Source: Methylobacterium sp. NEAU K
GTDB lineage: Bacteria; Pseudomonadota; Alphaproteobacteria; Rhizobiales; Beijerinckiaceae
Length of the DNA stretch: 64,000 nt
Reading direction: 5' to 3'
Assembly (NCBI RefSeq): GCF_030700285.1
Contig: NZ_JAUYZJ010000010.1
Location: 62,001 to 126,000, forward strand
Shown here: positions 51,936 to 60,763 of the stretch, one piece after another
Layout of the letters: each line of letters begins with the position of its first letter
Position numbering within the stretch: position 1 is the first letter of the stretch
Notes under the pieces: model-generated
Told to the model about the DNA's origin: nothing
What the model saw: only the letters and a program-made list of their open reading frames with translations
Database searches by the model: none
Translations under genes and position numbers: made by a program

Positions 51936-52547
51936 CTAAAAATCCAGATATCCGGCGGCGCGCAGACGGGCGAGCAGCGGCAGCAGCGGCAGGCCGAGGA
52001 CGGTGCTGTGGTCGCCCGCGACCGATTCGAACAGGTGAATGCCCGGCCCTTCGAGCTGATAGCCGCCGACGCTCGACCGCACCCGGTCCGTGCCGGCGCA
52101 GTCCACATAGGCCGCGATCGCCCGGGCATCGAGGGGGCGCATGCGCAGCCGCGCGGTCTCCACGAAGGCGTCGCGGACGGGGCCGGCCAGCGCCACGGCG
52201 GCATGCAGGGCATGGGTGCGGCCGGAGAGGCGGGTGAGCTGCGCCCGCGCCTGCGCGGCATCCGCGGGTTTGTGGAAGACGGCACCATCCAGCTCCAGCA
52301 CCTGGTCGGCGCCGACGACGACCCGCCCAGGATACCGGGCCGCCACCGAATCCGCCTTGGCGCGGGCGAGCCTCAGGGCGAGATCGGGCGGGGACAGCCC
52401 GAGGCTGTCGGCCTCCAGGGCGCGCTCGTCCACGTCGGGCGAGGCGGTCTCGACGGGCAACGCCGCGCTCTCCAGCAGAAGGCGCCGGGTCGGGCTGGTC
52501 GAGGCGAGGAGGAGCGGTTCCGGACCGGTCCAGGGCGAGCGGGGCAT
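51936..52547 (-). CDS. maf: Maf family nucleotide pyrophosphatase
   Basis: 203 residues from MPRSPWTGPEPL. LLLASTSPTRRLLLESAALP, VVVGADQVLELDGAVFHKPA, LTRLSGRTHALHAAVAL and SSVGGYQLEGPGIHLFESVA are Maf signatures. The protein hydrolyses nucleoside triphosphates, often dTTP/UTP or modified nucleotides. The type with GADQVLELDG is the YceF-like group. The frame upstream to 52865 is not coding by similarity. Confidence 0.92.
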   Translation of the reverse strand: MPRSPWTGPEPLLLASTSPTRRLLLESAALPVETASPDVDERALEADSLGLSPPDLALRLARAKADSVAARYPGRVVVGADQVLELDGAVFHKPADAAQARAQLTRLSGRTHALHAAVALAGPVRDAFVETARLRMRPLDARAIAAYVDCAGTDRVRSSVGGYQLEGPGIHLFESVAGDHSTVLGLPLLPLLARLRAAGYLDF

Positions 52548-52964
52548 CGCGCCAGTGTCACGGATCGGGCGCCGGGTGCAAGCCAGCGTTCGCGCTGCGA
52601 CGAGCCCCGCCGCCGGGATGAACCGGCCGGCGGGGCTGTCGCGGAGCCGATACGCAACCTGGCTCCCAGGTGCAGAGTGGCAGGGCCCGGTTAGGAGAAG
52701 GTCAACGGGGGCGCATCGGCGTCCGGCCGCGCCGTGCCGCGGCGGCACAGGTCGGGACAGGCGGCGGGTCGCCAGAGCCCGGCCGCGTTCCCACAGCAAC
52801 CCGTCGGCGAGCAGGCGCGGAATCGGTGGTCGCTGCGGTCCACGGCCTCGCGCGCCCGGACGCAATGGTCCGCCGCCTCCACCAAGGGCTCGCCCGGGAC
52901 GCGGTCCGCGGGCGCGTCCCGTCCAACCGGATCACGGGTCCGGTCGCGGAGCTCATGCGCCGCC
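52548..52964. other. Intergenic region between rho and maf, possible small Cys-rich ORF
   Basis: 417 bp between the rho end and the maf start. On the minus strand, about 52691-52885, an open frame reads DHCVRAREAVDRSDHRFRAC, then SPTGCCGNAAG and AACPDLCRRG. The codons look gene-like and there are several Cys, but the only starts are TTG or GTG without a ribosome site, so it is not called as a gene. The maf promoter, if any, lies toward 52548-52690. Confidence 0.3.
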
Positions 52965-54320
52965 TCAGGTGTTCATGGAATCGAAGAAGTCGCTGTTGCT
53001 CTTGGTCTGGCGCAGCTTGTCGAGCAGGAACTCGATCGCGTCCGTGACGCCCATCGGGTTGAGGATGCGGCGCAGCACGTAGGTCTTCTTGAGCGCGTCC
53101 GGCGGAACCAGAAGCTCCTCCTTGCGGGTTCCGGAGCGGGTGATGTCGATCGCCGGGAAGATGCGCTTGTCCGAGACCTTGCGGTCCAGGATGATCTCCG
53201 AGTTGCCGGTGCCCTTGAACTCCTCGAAGATCACCTCGTCCATCCGCGAGCCGGTGTCGATGAGCGCGGTGGCGATGATCGAGAGCGAGCCGCCCTCCTC
53301 GATGTTGCGGGCGGCGCCGAAGAAGCGCTTGGGCCGCTGCAGGGCGTTGGCGTCGACGCCGCCGGTGAGCACCTTGCCGGAGGACGGCACCACGGTGTTG
53401 TAGGCGCGGCCGAGCCGGGTGATCGAGTCGAGCAGGATGACGACGTCGCGCCCGTGCTCCACCAAGCGCTTGGCCTTCTCGATCACCATCTCGGCGACCT
53501 GCACGTGGCGGGTGGCCGGCTCGTCGAAGGTCGAGGCGATGACCTCGCCCTTCACCGAGCGGATCATGTCGGTGACCTCCTCGGGGCGCTCGTCGATGAG
53601 CAGCACGATGAGGTAGCATTCCGGGTGGTTCAGGGTGATCGACTGCGCGATGTTCTGCATCAGCACGGTCTTGCCGGTGCGCGGCGGCGCCACGATCAGG
53701 GCGCGCTGGCCCTTGCCGATCGGCGCGACGATGTCGATGATCCGGGGCGAGAAATCCTTTTTGGTCGGATTCTCGAGCTCCAGCTTGAACCGCTTCGTGG
53801 GGAACAGCGGCGTCAGGTTGTCGAAATGGACCTTGTGCTTGATCTTCTCCGGGTTCTCGAAGTTGATCGTGTTCACCTTCAGCAGCGCGAAGTAGCGCTC
53901 GCCGTCCTTGGGGCCGCGGATCGGGCCCTCGACGGTGTCGCCGGTGCGCAGGCCGAAGCGGCGGATCTGGGTCGGCGAGATGTAGATGTCGTCCGGGCCC
54001 GGGAGGTAGTTCGAGTCGTTCGAGCGCAGGAAGCCGAAGCCGTCCTGCAGCACCTCGACGGTGCCGGCGCCGATGATCTCGACCTCCTTGGCAGCGAGCT
54101 GCTTCAGGATCGCGAACATCAGCTCCTGCTTGCGCATGGTCGAGGCGTTCTCGACCTCGACCTCCTCGGCGAAGGCCGTCAGCTCGGTGGGCGTCTTGGC
54201 CTTGAGATCGGAGAGCTTGACCTCGCGCACGCCCTCGAGGGCGGCAACCTGCGGGGTGACGGGCGTATCGGCCGGTTCCGCGGTCTCGAGGTCGGCGAGG
54301 GCGTCGGGATGTGGCGTCAT
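52965..54320 (-). CDS. rho: Transcription termination factor Rho
   Basis: 451 residues, slightly longer than E. coli Rho (419) owing to the acidic N-terminal extension. The N-terminal helical part and RNA-binding fold show [20 protein letters not shown]. Walker A is [17 protein letters not shown], followed by [20 protein letters not shown], Walker [17 protein letters not shown] and the Q/R-loop region [20 protein letters not shown]. The hexameric helicase ends transcription at C-rich RNA. It lies upstream of maf on the same strand, at 417 bp. Confidence 0.98.
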   Translation of the reverse strand: MTPHPDALADLETAEPADTPVTPQVAALEGVREVKLSDLKAKTPTELTAFAEEVEVENASTMRKQELMFAILKQLAAKEVEIIGAGTVEVLQDGFGFLRSNDSNYLPGPDDIYISPTQIRRFGLRTGDTVEGPIRGPKDGERYFALLKVNTINFENPEKIKHKVHFDNLTPLFPTKRFKLELENPTKKDFSPRIIDIVAPIGKGQRALIVAPPRTGKTVLMQNIAQSITLNHPECYLIVLLIDERPEEVTDMIRSVKGEVIASTFDEPATRHVQVAEMVIEKAKRLVEHGRDVVILLDSITRLGRAYNTVVPSSGKVLTGGVDANALQRPKRFFGAARNIEEGGSLSIIATALIDTGSRMDEVIFEEFKGTGNSEIILDRKVSDKRIFPAIDITRSGTRKEELLVPPDALKKTYVLRRILNPMGVTDAIEFLLDKLRQTKSNSDFFDSMNT

Positions 54321-54722
54321 GGGTGTCTTGCAACCGACGGAGAAGGAGGGAGGGCCGGTTCTGCGCCAAGCACCCGGGGGACGGGCGCCGGAGAGCGGGC
54401 CGCGCCGGAGCGAGGGGCCCGAAGATCGTCTTGGCTGGACCGTTTTCGGCAGGACCCTCGCGGCTCACGGGCGCGCTGCGGCGCTGACCTTGTGACGAGG
54501 GCAACGGAGAAATAACGCGTTTTTCCACCGTACTCAAGGGGCTCGCGTGAGGATCGCAAGCACCTCGCAAGATCGGCCGGGCAAGAGGGGCCTCGCGCAG
54601 CAGCCTCCGCACCGGTAGATGCGGCGCACGAAACCGGCCAGGAACCGCACTCCCGCGGGGCCGTTCACCGTCCCGGCGCTGCGGCGCAGCAGACCTGAAC
54701 CCGAGAACCCGGCCCCATCGAC
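54321..54722. promoter_or_regulatory. Divergent region: rho leader and promoter
   Basis: 402 bp between divergent rho and DUF3429 starts. On the minus strand the first about 30 bases before rho are purine-poor apart from a CTCCCTCC-type region, whose complement GGAGGGAGG near 54340 is not at ribosome-site distance. AT-richer CGGAGAAATAACGCGTTTTT near 54504 is the most promoter-like part. Long rho leaders carry autoregulatory termination in other bacteria. No coding frame was accepted here. Confidence 0.4.
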
Positions 54723-55226
54723 ATGCGCGACGACGCCACCGGACGCACCCTCACCACCCACGAGCCGCGCCGGATCCCGTGGCTCGACCTCGTCTTCGGC
54801 TTCGGCCCGATGGTGCCGATCGCCGTCGGCGCCGCCGCGGCCTGGTGGCTGAACGGGCAGCCCCTCGACTACCTGGTGGCCCTGTTCACCCTGATCTACG
54901 CCGCCTCGATCCTGCTGTTCCTGGCCGGCGTGCACCGGGGCGTCAGCTTCCGCACCGAGGGCGGCCCGCGGCTCTCGCAGATGGCGACGATGCTGATCCT
55001 GTACGGGCTCGGCCTGTTCAGCCTGTTCTCGGCGGTGATGGGCAAGGCGGTCCCCGCCCTGGCGATGCTGATCCTGGGCTACGCACTCGTCGGAATCCTC
55101 GACCCGATCGCGGCGCGCGCCGGGGAGGTGCCCCTGGCGCATGCCCGGCTGCGCCCGCTGCAGATGCCGATCGCCGTGGTGAGCCTCGCACTCCTGCTCT
55201 GGCTCAAGCTCACGGCGCCGTACTGA
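54723..55226 (+). CDS. DUF3429 membrane protein
   Basis: 167 residues, five hydrophobic segments: LVFGFGPMVPIAVGAAAAWW, LVALFTLIYAASILLFLAGV, ATMLILYGLGLFSLFSAVMG, VPALAMLILGYALVGIL and MPIAVVSLALLLWL. The pattern L-G-x-x-P, F-L-x-G-x-x-x-G fits DUF3429, small integral membrane proteins of unknown role. It precedes hisS by 144 bp on the same strand. Confidence 0.75.
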   Translation: MRDDATGRTLTTHEPRRIPWLDLVFGFGPMVPIAVGAAAAWWLNGQPLDYLVALFTLIYAASILLFLAGVHRGVSFRTEGGPRLSQMATMLILYGLGLFSLFSAVMGKAVPALAMLILGYALVGILDPIAARAGEVPLAHARLRPLQMPIAVVSLALLLWLKLTAPY

Positions 55227-55370
55227 GAACCTAACCGCAGGGCGGGATCTGCATTCCCCTTTCGCGCGCCATGCTCTAGAGCCCGGCCCCAGGCTCTCCG
55301 CCGCGCCGGAGACGATTCAAACCCGATGCAAGGCCCGGGCTCCGGGTCCGCGAGAAGCGAACGCGTTCAC

Positions 55371-56906
55371 ATGTCGAAGGTCGAGAACCGGGCCGAGACC
55401 CTGAAGCCCCGCCTGCCGCGCGGCTTCGTCGACCGGCGCGCCGACGAGATCGCCGCGCAGGGCCGGATGCTGGAGACGATCCGGAAGAGCTTCGAGCTAT
55501 ACGGTTTCGAGGCCCTGGAGACGCCTTTCGTCGAGTACACCGAGGCGCTCGGCAAGTTCCTGCCCGACCTCGACCGCCCGAATGCGGGCGTGTTCTCGTT
55601 CCAGGACGACGACGAGGCGTGGCTGTCGCTGCGCTACGACCTCACGGCGCCGCTCGCCCGGTTCGTGGCCGAGCATTACGACGCGCTGCCGAAGCCCTAT
55701 CGCAGCTACCGGGCCGGCTACGTCTTCCGCAACGAGAAGCCGGGGCCCGGCCGCTTCCGCCAGTTCATGCAGTTCGACGCCGACATCGTCGGCGCGGGCT
55801 CGGTCGCGGCCGATGCCGAGACCTGCATGCTGATGGCCGACACGCTGGACCGGCTCGGGCTCGGCGGCCAGTACGTGGTCAAGGTCAACAACCGCAAGGT
55901 GCTGGACGGGGTGATGGAGGCGATCGGGCTGGCGGGCCCCGACAAGGCCGGCCAGCGCCTCACGGTCCTGCGGGCGATCGACAAGCTCGATCGGCTCGGC
56001 GTCGACGGGGTCCGCCAGCTGCTGGGCGCCGGGCGCAAGGACGAGAGCGGCGACTTCACCAGGGGCGCGGGCCTCGACGAGGGGGCGATCACCCGCATCC
56101 TCGCCTACATGTCGTTCCAGGCCGACGCGGGAGACGGCGCCGACCGGCTGGCGTTCTGGGAGCGGTTCTTCGCGGGCTGGCACGAGGCGGTAGGCGAATC
56201 GGAGACGGGCCGCGAGGGCATCGCCGAATTGCACGCGATCATGCGCCTCTGCGCCGCTGCCGGCTACGGCCACGAGGTGATCCGGGCCGATCCGAGCGTG
56301 GTGCGCGGGCTCGAATACTACACCGGCCCGGTCTACGAGGCGGAGCTGACCTTCCCGGTCACCAATGAGGACGGCCAGACCGTGCGCTTCGGTTCGGTGG
56401 CCGGGGGCGGCCGCTACGACGGCCTGGTCGGGCGCTTCCGGTCCGAGCCGGTGCCGGCGACCGGGTTCTCGATCGGCGTCTCGCGGCTGTTCTCGGCCCT
56501 GCAACTCGTGGGGAGCCCGCTGCTCGCCGGCGTCGAGAAGCCCGGCCCGGTGGTGGTGCTGGTCCTCGACCGGGAGAACATGGCCGACTACCAGCGGCTG
56601 GTCGCCCTCCTGCGGGCGGACGGCATCCGGGCCGAGCTCTACCTCGGCGCCGCCGGCATGAAGGCGCAGATGAAATACGCCGACCGCCGCCGCGCCCCGG
56701 TGGCGATCATCCAGGGCTCGAACGAGCGGCTGGCCGGCGAGATCCAGATCAAGGACCTGATCGAGGGCGCCCGCGCGGCCGAGACCATCGGCAGCAACGC
56801 CGAGTGGAAGGCGGCGCGGCCGGCGCAGGTCTCCTGCCCCGAGGCCGACATGGTGGCGCAGGTCCGCGCCGTGCTGGCCCGCCACTTCACGGCCGCCGAG
56901 GGCTGA
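55371..56906 (+). CDS. hisS: Histidyl-tRNA synthetase
   Basis: 511 residues from [11 protein letters not shown] (an earlier ATG at 55326 has no ribosome site). Class II motifs: [54 protein letters not shown] with motif 2 Arg, [16 protein letters not shown] and [16 protein letters not shown]. The C-terminal anticodon domain is present ([20 protein letters not shown] to [11 protein letters not shown]). This is the eukaryote-like/alphaproteobacterial long HisRS. HisZ at 45315 is its shorter regulatory relative. Confidence 0.96.
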   Translation: MSKVENRAETLKPRLPRGFVDRRADEIAAQGRMLETIRKSFELYGFEALETPFVEYTEALGKFLPDLDRPNAGVFSFQDDDEAWLSLRYDLTAPLARFVAEHYDALPKPYRSYRAGYVFRNEKPGPGRFRQFMQFDADIVGAGSVAADAETCMLMADTLDRLGLGGQYVVKVNNRKVLDGVMEAIGLAGPDKAGQRLTVLRAIDKLDRLGVDGVRQLLGAGRKDESGDFTRGAGLDEGAITRILAYMSFQADAGDGADRLAFWERFFAGWHEAVGESETGREGIAELHAIMRLCAAAGYGHEVIRADPSVVRGLEYYTGPVYEAELTFPVTNEDGQTVRFGSVAGGGRYDGLVGRFRSEPVPATGFSIGVSRLFSALQLVGSPLLAGVEKPGPVVVLVLDRENMADYQRLVALLRADGIRAELYLGAAGMKAQMKYADRRRAPVAIIQGSNERLAGEIQIKDLIEGARAAETIGSNAEWKAARPAQVSCPEADMVAQVRAVLARHFTAAEG

Positions 56907-57091
56907 CGGGCGCGCAGGTCCGCACGCTCAGGTCCCGGTTTCGAATGGTATCGGACCCCCGCTTTCCAAGGTGGCTGGATTGGGCCGCGATCGCTGCGTT
57001 TTGCCAACCCGATCAATCTCTTCGGTCCGTACGCACAGGTCCGCCGGACCGAGCGTCCGGCGCGAGCCCTCCGGTGCCCAACCGCTGCGTC

Positions 57092-57140
57092 AGGCACCTC
57101 GAAAGGGCCGGACCACGGACCTTTCGAAACCCTGGTTTTC
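57092..57140. repeat. Family 3 stem-loop repeat downstream of hisS
   Basis: TCGAAAGG (57099-57106) and CCTTTCGA (57120-57127) form a perfect 8-bp stem around a 13-base loop, followed by AACCCTGGTTTT with a short T-run. It lies 190 bp after the hisS stop and 60 bp before the next gene, so it could terminate hisS transcription. Related to the copies near 24203 and 43414. Confidence 0.55.
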
Positions 57141-57185
57141 AGCCAGATCCCGCCCGGTCGGGCGGCGCATCCACCGGACCCATCC

Positions 57186-58076
57186 ATGACCGTTACGCCC
57201 GCACCGATCCCGACCCTCGACGGCCTCGCGCAGGTGGCGGACCGCTACGACCTGCTCCTCTGCGACGTCTGGGGCGTGCTGCATGACGGCCAGAAGGCGC
57301 ACGGGGCTGCCGGCGAGGCGCTGATCCGCTTCCGCGGGCTCCCGGGGGAGCGGCCGCGCCGGGTGGTCCTGGTCTCGAACGCGCCCCGTCCGGGGGACGG
57401 CGTCGGGCGCATCCTCGACCGGTTCGGGGTGCCCCGGGAGGCCTACGACGCGATCCTGACGTCGGGGGACCTCACCCGGGCGCTGATCGCCGCGCGCCCG
57501 GGTGCCCGGATCCGGCATCTCGGGCCCGAGCGCGATCTCGGCATCTTCCACGATCTCGACCTCAGCCTCGTCCCGGAGGCCGAGGCCGACCTGATCGTCT
57601 GCACCGGCCTGTTCGACGACCGCAGCGAGACCGCCGACGATTACCGCGACGAACTGGCGCGCCTGGCCGCCCGCGGGCTTACGCTGATCTGCGCCAACCC
57701 CGACCTCGTGGTCGAGAGCGGAAACCGGCTGATCCCCTGCGCGGGTCTGATCGCGGCGGCCTATGCCGAGATCGGCGGCGCGGTGGTCTATGCCGGCAAG
57801 CCGCACCGGCCGGTCTACGAGGCGGCCCTGGCCAAGGGCGCCGACCTGTCCGGCGGCCCGGTGGACCCGAGCCGGGTGATGGCGATCGGCGACGCGATCC
57901 GCACGGATATCGCGGGGGCGAGCGGCTTCGGAATCGCGAGCCTTCTCGTCGCCCGGGGCATCCACGCGGAGGAACTCGGCGTCTCGGCGGAGCACCATCG
58001 CCTCGGCGACGTGGCAGCATGGCTGGGTCGGCAGGCGGTTCACCCGGACGCGGTGATCGAGCGGCTGGTCTGGTAG
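57186..58076 (+). CDS. HAD superfamily class IIA phosphatase (TIGR01459-like)
   Basis: 296 residues. LLLCDVWGVLHDGQKAHGAA holds the catalytic D-x-W-G-V motif, VVLVSNAPRPGDGVGR the motif II Ser/Asn, VYAGKPHRPVYEAALAKGA the motif III Lys and VMAIGDAIRTDIAGASGFGI the motif IV Asp pair. Between them is the IIA cap domain. Relatives include NagD and phosphoglycolate phosphatases, so a small phosphorylated metabolite is a likely substrate. It is followed after 42 bp by a hydratase-like gene. Confidence 0.9.
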   Translation: MTVTPAPIPTLDGLAQVADRYDLLLCDVWGVLHDGQKAHGAAGEALIRFRGLPGERPRRVVLVSNAPRPGDGVGRILDRFGVPREAYDAILTSGDLTRALIAARPGARIRHLGPERDLGIFHDLDLSLVPEAEADLIVCTGLFDDRSETADDYRDELARLAARGLTLICANPDLVVESGNRLIPCAGLIAAAYAEIGGAVVYAGKPHRPVYEAALAKGADLSGGPVDPSRVMAIGDAIRTDIAGASGFGIASLLVARGIHAEELGVSAEHHRLGDVAAWLGRQAVHPDAVIERLVW

Positions 58077-58118
58077 GCGGCGGCCCCCGCCGCCGGTCCG
58101 CCATGCTAGGATTCGGCG

Positions 58119-58943
58119 ATGACCGAGCCCGTCCCCGCCGCGACCCATGCCCGAACGATCCTGGCGGCGCACGAACATCGCCGCCAGATCCCGCCCCCCA
58201 CCGGCTGGGATCCCGGTCTCGACCTGGCCGCCGCCTACCGGGTGGCCGCAGAGGTCCGGCGCCTGCGTGTCGCCCGCGGCGAGCGGACGGTCGGCCGCAA
58301 GATCGGCTTCACCAACACGACGCTCTGGGCGGCCTATGGGATCCACGAGCCGATCTGGGGGCATGTCTACGACACGACCCTGCGCGACCGGGCCGCGCTG
58401 ACCGGGCCCGTGGCGCTGACCGCCTTCGTCGAGCCGCGGATCGAGCCGGAGATCGTGTTCGGCCTGGGCCGGGTGCCCGAGCCCGGCATGGACGCGGCCG
58501 CGCTGGTCGGCTGCCTCGACTGGGCGGCGCATGGTTTCGAGATCGTGCAGTCGCTGTTCCCCGGCTGGCGCTTCACCGCCCCCGACACGGTCGCGGCCTT
58601 CGGGCTGCACGGCCTGCTGGTGGTCGGCGAACGGGTGCGGATCGTCCCGGCGGCCGCCCGGGCCTGGATCGACGGCCTCGCGGGCTTTTCCGTCGATCTC
58701 CTCCGGGACGGTACCGTCGCCGACAGGGGCAGCGGCCGGAACGTGCTCGGGGGCGGCCCGCTGGCGGCCCTCGGGCATCTGGTCGATGTGCTGGCTAACG
58801 ATCCCGGCAGCCTGCCGCTCGCGGCCGGGGAAGTCGTCTCGACCGGCACGCTGACCGACGCGCTGCCGGTCGCCCCCGGGCAGCGTTGGACCACGCGGCT
58901 TTCCGGATTGCCCTTGGCCGGCCTCGACCTCGCCCTCGCCTGA
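58119..58943 (+). CDS. 2-keto-4-pentenoate hydratase/MhpD-like protein
   Basis: 274 residues. GRKIGFTNTTLWAAYGIHEP, PRIEPEIVFGLGR, DWAAHGFEIVQSLFPGW and GRNVLGGGPLAALGHLVDVL are the marks of the MhpD/FAH-like hydratase family. Members hydrate 2-hydroxypentadienoates in aromatic meta-cleavage or decarboxylate oxalocrotonate. No aromatic-degradation genes are adjacent, so the substrate is open. The metal-binding Glu residues (E-P-E-I-V-F) are present. Confidence 0.85.
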   Translation: MTEPVPAATHARTILAAHEHRRQIPPPTGWDPGLDLAAAYRVAAEVRRLRVARGERTVGRKIGFTNTTLWAAYGIHEPIWGHVYDTTLRDRAALTGPVALTAFVEPRIEPEIVFGLGRVPEPGMDAAALVGCLDWAAHGFEIVQSLFPGWRFTAPDTVAAFGLHGLLVVGERVRIVPAAARAWIDGLAGFSVDLLRDGTVADRGSGRNVLGGGPLAALGHLVDVLANDPGSLPLAAGEVVSTGTLTDALPVAPGQRWTTRLSGLPLAGLDLALA

Positions 58944-59055
58944 ACCCCCGGCATCCGCGCGGCACGAAATTCGCCCGGCGTCGCGCATGCCTTTGTCCGG
59001 GTCGGCTGCGGCTCGGGCATTGGTGATGGTTAGCCGACATGCCACATGCTGGGAC

Positions 59056-59295
59056 ATGCCTGGACGCACGCGGAGCCGCTACACCACCTTCCTGGTCTCC
59101 GTGACGGAGGAGCGGCCCGGCGGCGCCGCATCGAGCCCCACGGTCTACGCGGTGATGAACCCCAGCGCCGAGGAGGCGATCGCGGCGGTCCGGCCGCTGG
59201 CCGACGGGTCTGCCGCCCTCGCCATCGTGGGCAGCCTCTCCACGCGGGTCTCCAAGGCGCTCAAGCTGAAGCCGGGCCAGCCGCACGCGTTGTAG
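59056..59295 (+). CDS. Hypothetical small protein
   Basis: 79 residues from MPGRTRSRYTTF; in-frame ATGs at 58987 and 59026 are alternatives. The sequence TFLVSVTEERPGGAASSPTV, then VYAVMNPSAEEAIAAVRPLA and AIVGSLSTRVSKALKLKPGQ, reads like a small beta-alpha-beta fold. No domain is recognised. It lies convergent with petR (26 bp between stops). Confidence 0.6.
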   Translation: MPGRTRSRYTTFLVSVTEERPGGAASSPTVYAVMNPSAEEAIAAVRPLADGSAALAIVGSLSTRVSKALKLKPGQPHAL

Positions 59296-59321
59296 CCGGA
59301 TCGCGCCGGCTTCCGGCCGGC

Positions 59322-60029
59322 TCAATCCACCGCGAGCCGGTAGCCGACGCCCCGCACCGTCTGCAGGAAGACCGGGTTGGCGGGATCGACCTCGGTCTTG
59401 CGGCGCAGGCGGTTGATCTGCACGTCCACCGTACGCTCCGCGGCGGCGCCCCCGGGACCGGCGAGCTGCTCGCGCTCGACATTGGCGCCGCCGGCCACCG
59501 CCAGGATCGTCAGGATCTCGCGCTCGCGCTCGGTGATGCGGATCAGCTCGTCGTCCCGGCGCAATTCGCCCCGGTCGATCCGGAACGCGAACGGCCCGAA
59601 GGTCACGGCCTCGGCCGCCGCCTCGCGGGGACGGAGGCTGCGCTTCAGGATGTTGTTGAGCCGCAGCGTCAGCTCCCGCGGCTCGAACGGCTTGGGCAGG
59701 TAATCGTCCGCGCCGATCTCCAGGCCCATCACCCGGTCGTTCGGGTTGGAGCGGGCGGTGAGCATCAGGATCGGCACCCGGGAGGTCTCGCGCACGCTGC
59801 GGGCGTAGTCGAAGCCGTTCTCGCCGGGCATCATCACGTCGAGCACCATCGCGTCGAACACGACGCTCTGGGCCCGGGCCCGGGCCTCCGCGGCGCTCGC
59901 CGCCGCGGTGACCCGGAAGCCCTGGTCGGTCAGGTAGCGGGCGAGCAGCTCGCGCAGGCGGCGGTCATCGTCGACCACCAGGACGTGCGGCGCCGTATCG
60001 GGCAGCTCGGCCCGGGCGGGGGCGCTCAC
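59322..60029 (-). CDS. petR: OmpR-family response regulator, PetR-like
   Basis: 235 residues. Receiver domain: VLVVDDDRRLRELLARYLTD with the acidic pocket, MVLDVMMPGENGFDYA with the phospho-Asp, LMLTARSN and DDYLPKPFEPRELTLRLN with Thr and Lys. The OmpR-type winged helix follows from about 135 (EREILTILAVAGGANV, ERTVDVQINRLRRKTE and TVRGVGYRL). The gene overlaps a MarR-family gene by 4 bp, the petP-petR arrangement known from Rhodobacter, where the pair controls cytochrome bc1 genes. No petABC is near, and no histidine kinase accompanies it. Confidence 0.9.
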   Translation of the reverse strand: MSAPARAELPDTAPHVLVVDDDRRLRELLARYLTDQGFRVTAAASAAEARARAQSVVFDAMVLDVMMPGENGFDYARSVRETSRVPILMLTARSNPNDRVMGLEIGADDYLPKPFEPRELTLRLNNILKRSLRPREAAAEAVTFGPFAFRIDRGELRRDDELIRITEREREILTILAVAGGANVEREQLAGPGGAAAERTVDVQINRLRRKTEVDPANPVFLQTVRGVGYRLAVD

Positions 60030-60577
60030 GCGCCGCCCCCGTTGGCGGCGGCCCCGCGCCGGGCCATCAGGCGCCGGACCGCGGCCCGGTCCTCCGGCTC
60101 GATCATCGCCATCAGAAAGTCCTCCGGGGAGCCCCGCGCGTCCGGCGCGGCGAGCGCCCGGGCGAGGCGGCGGGCCTGGACGCGGGTGAGGTCGGCGGCC
60201 AGCTCCGCGCCGGTCTCCGTGCAGTACAGGAGCCGCTGGCGTCGGTCGCTCGGGCCGGGCCTCTGCGCCACGTAGCCCTGCCCGATCAGGTCCTTCAGGA
60301 CCCGGTTGAGGCTCTGCTTGGTGATGCGCAGGATGTCGAGCAGCTCGGCGATGGTCAGCCCCGGATAGCGGTCGACGAAGTGCAGCACCCGATGATGCGC
60401 CCGGCCGAAGCCGTAGGCGGCCAGGATCCGGTCGGGATCGCCGACGAAGTCCCGGTAGGCGAAGAACAGCAGTTCGATCAGGTCGTCGCTGCCGAGGGCG
60501 CCCTCTGCCCGGCGGGAAGGGGCGTCGGGAGCGGGCGCGGGAGGGGCGATGCCGTCACGCTGTGCCGATGAGGTCAC
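60026..60577 (-). CDS. petP: MarR-family regulator, PetP-like
   Basis: 183 residues with a Pro/Ala-rich N-terminus (about 1-25). The MarR winged helix-turn-helix reads RILAAYGFGRAHHRVLHFVD, then LTIAELLDILRITKQSLNRV (recognition helix) and GYVAQRPGPSDRRQRLLYCT (wing). The order of the GFGRAHHRVL helix and PSDRRQRLL wing resembles PetP. It is translated ahead of petR with a 4-bp overlap, so the two should act together. Confidence 0.88.
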   Translation of the reverse strand: MTSSAQRDGIAPPAPAPDAPSRRAEGALGSDDLIELLFFAYRDFVGDPDRILAAYGFGRAHHRVLHFVDRYPGLTIAELLDILRITKQSLNRVLKDLIGQGYVAQRPGPSDRRQRLLYCTETGAELAADLTRVQARRLARALAAPDARGSPEDFLMAMIEPEDRAAVRRLMARRGAAANGGGA

Positions 60578-60763
60578 GGGGGGCAGGCCGTCACGTGGGG
60601 ACCGTCCGGGAGGTCGATAAGGTCAGTCCCGCTGACATGTCTCAGCGCGACCGTGGAGCGTCAACCCCGGGGGCGCCCGCCGGTGAGACACCCCGTGGGG
60701 CTTGCCGGTGCCCGCCCGGGTCCGATACCCCTCGAAGCCGGGTCCGTGACCGAGGGGAACAGC

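Noticed and set aside
52691..52885. Small Cys-rich minus-strand frame upstream of rho's end
   Set aside because: Only TTG or GTG starts, no ribosome site and no known family. Mentioned only in the intergenic note.
53089..54515. Plus-strand frames opposite rho
   Set aside because: rho is fully conserved on the other strand. The frames are its complement and lack any motif.
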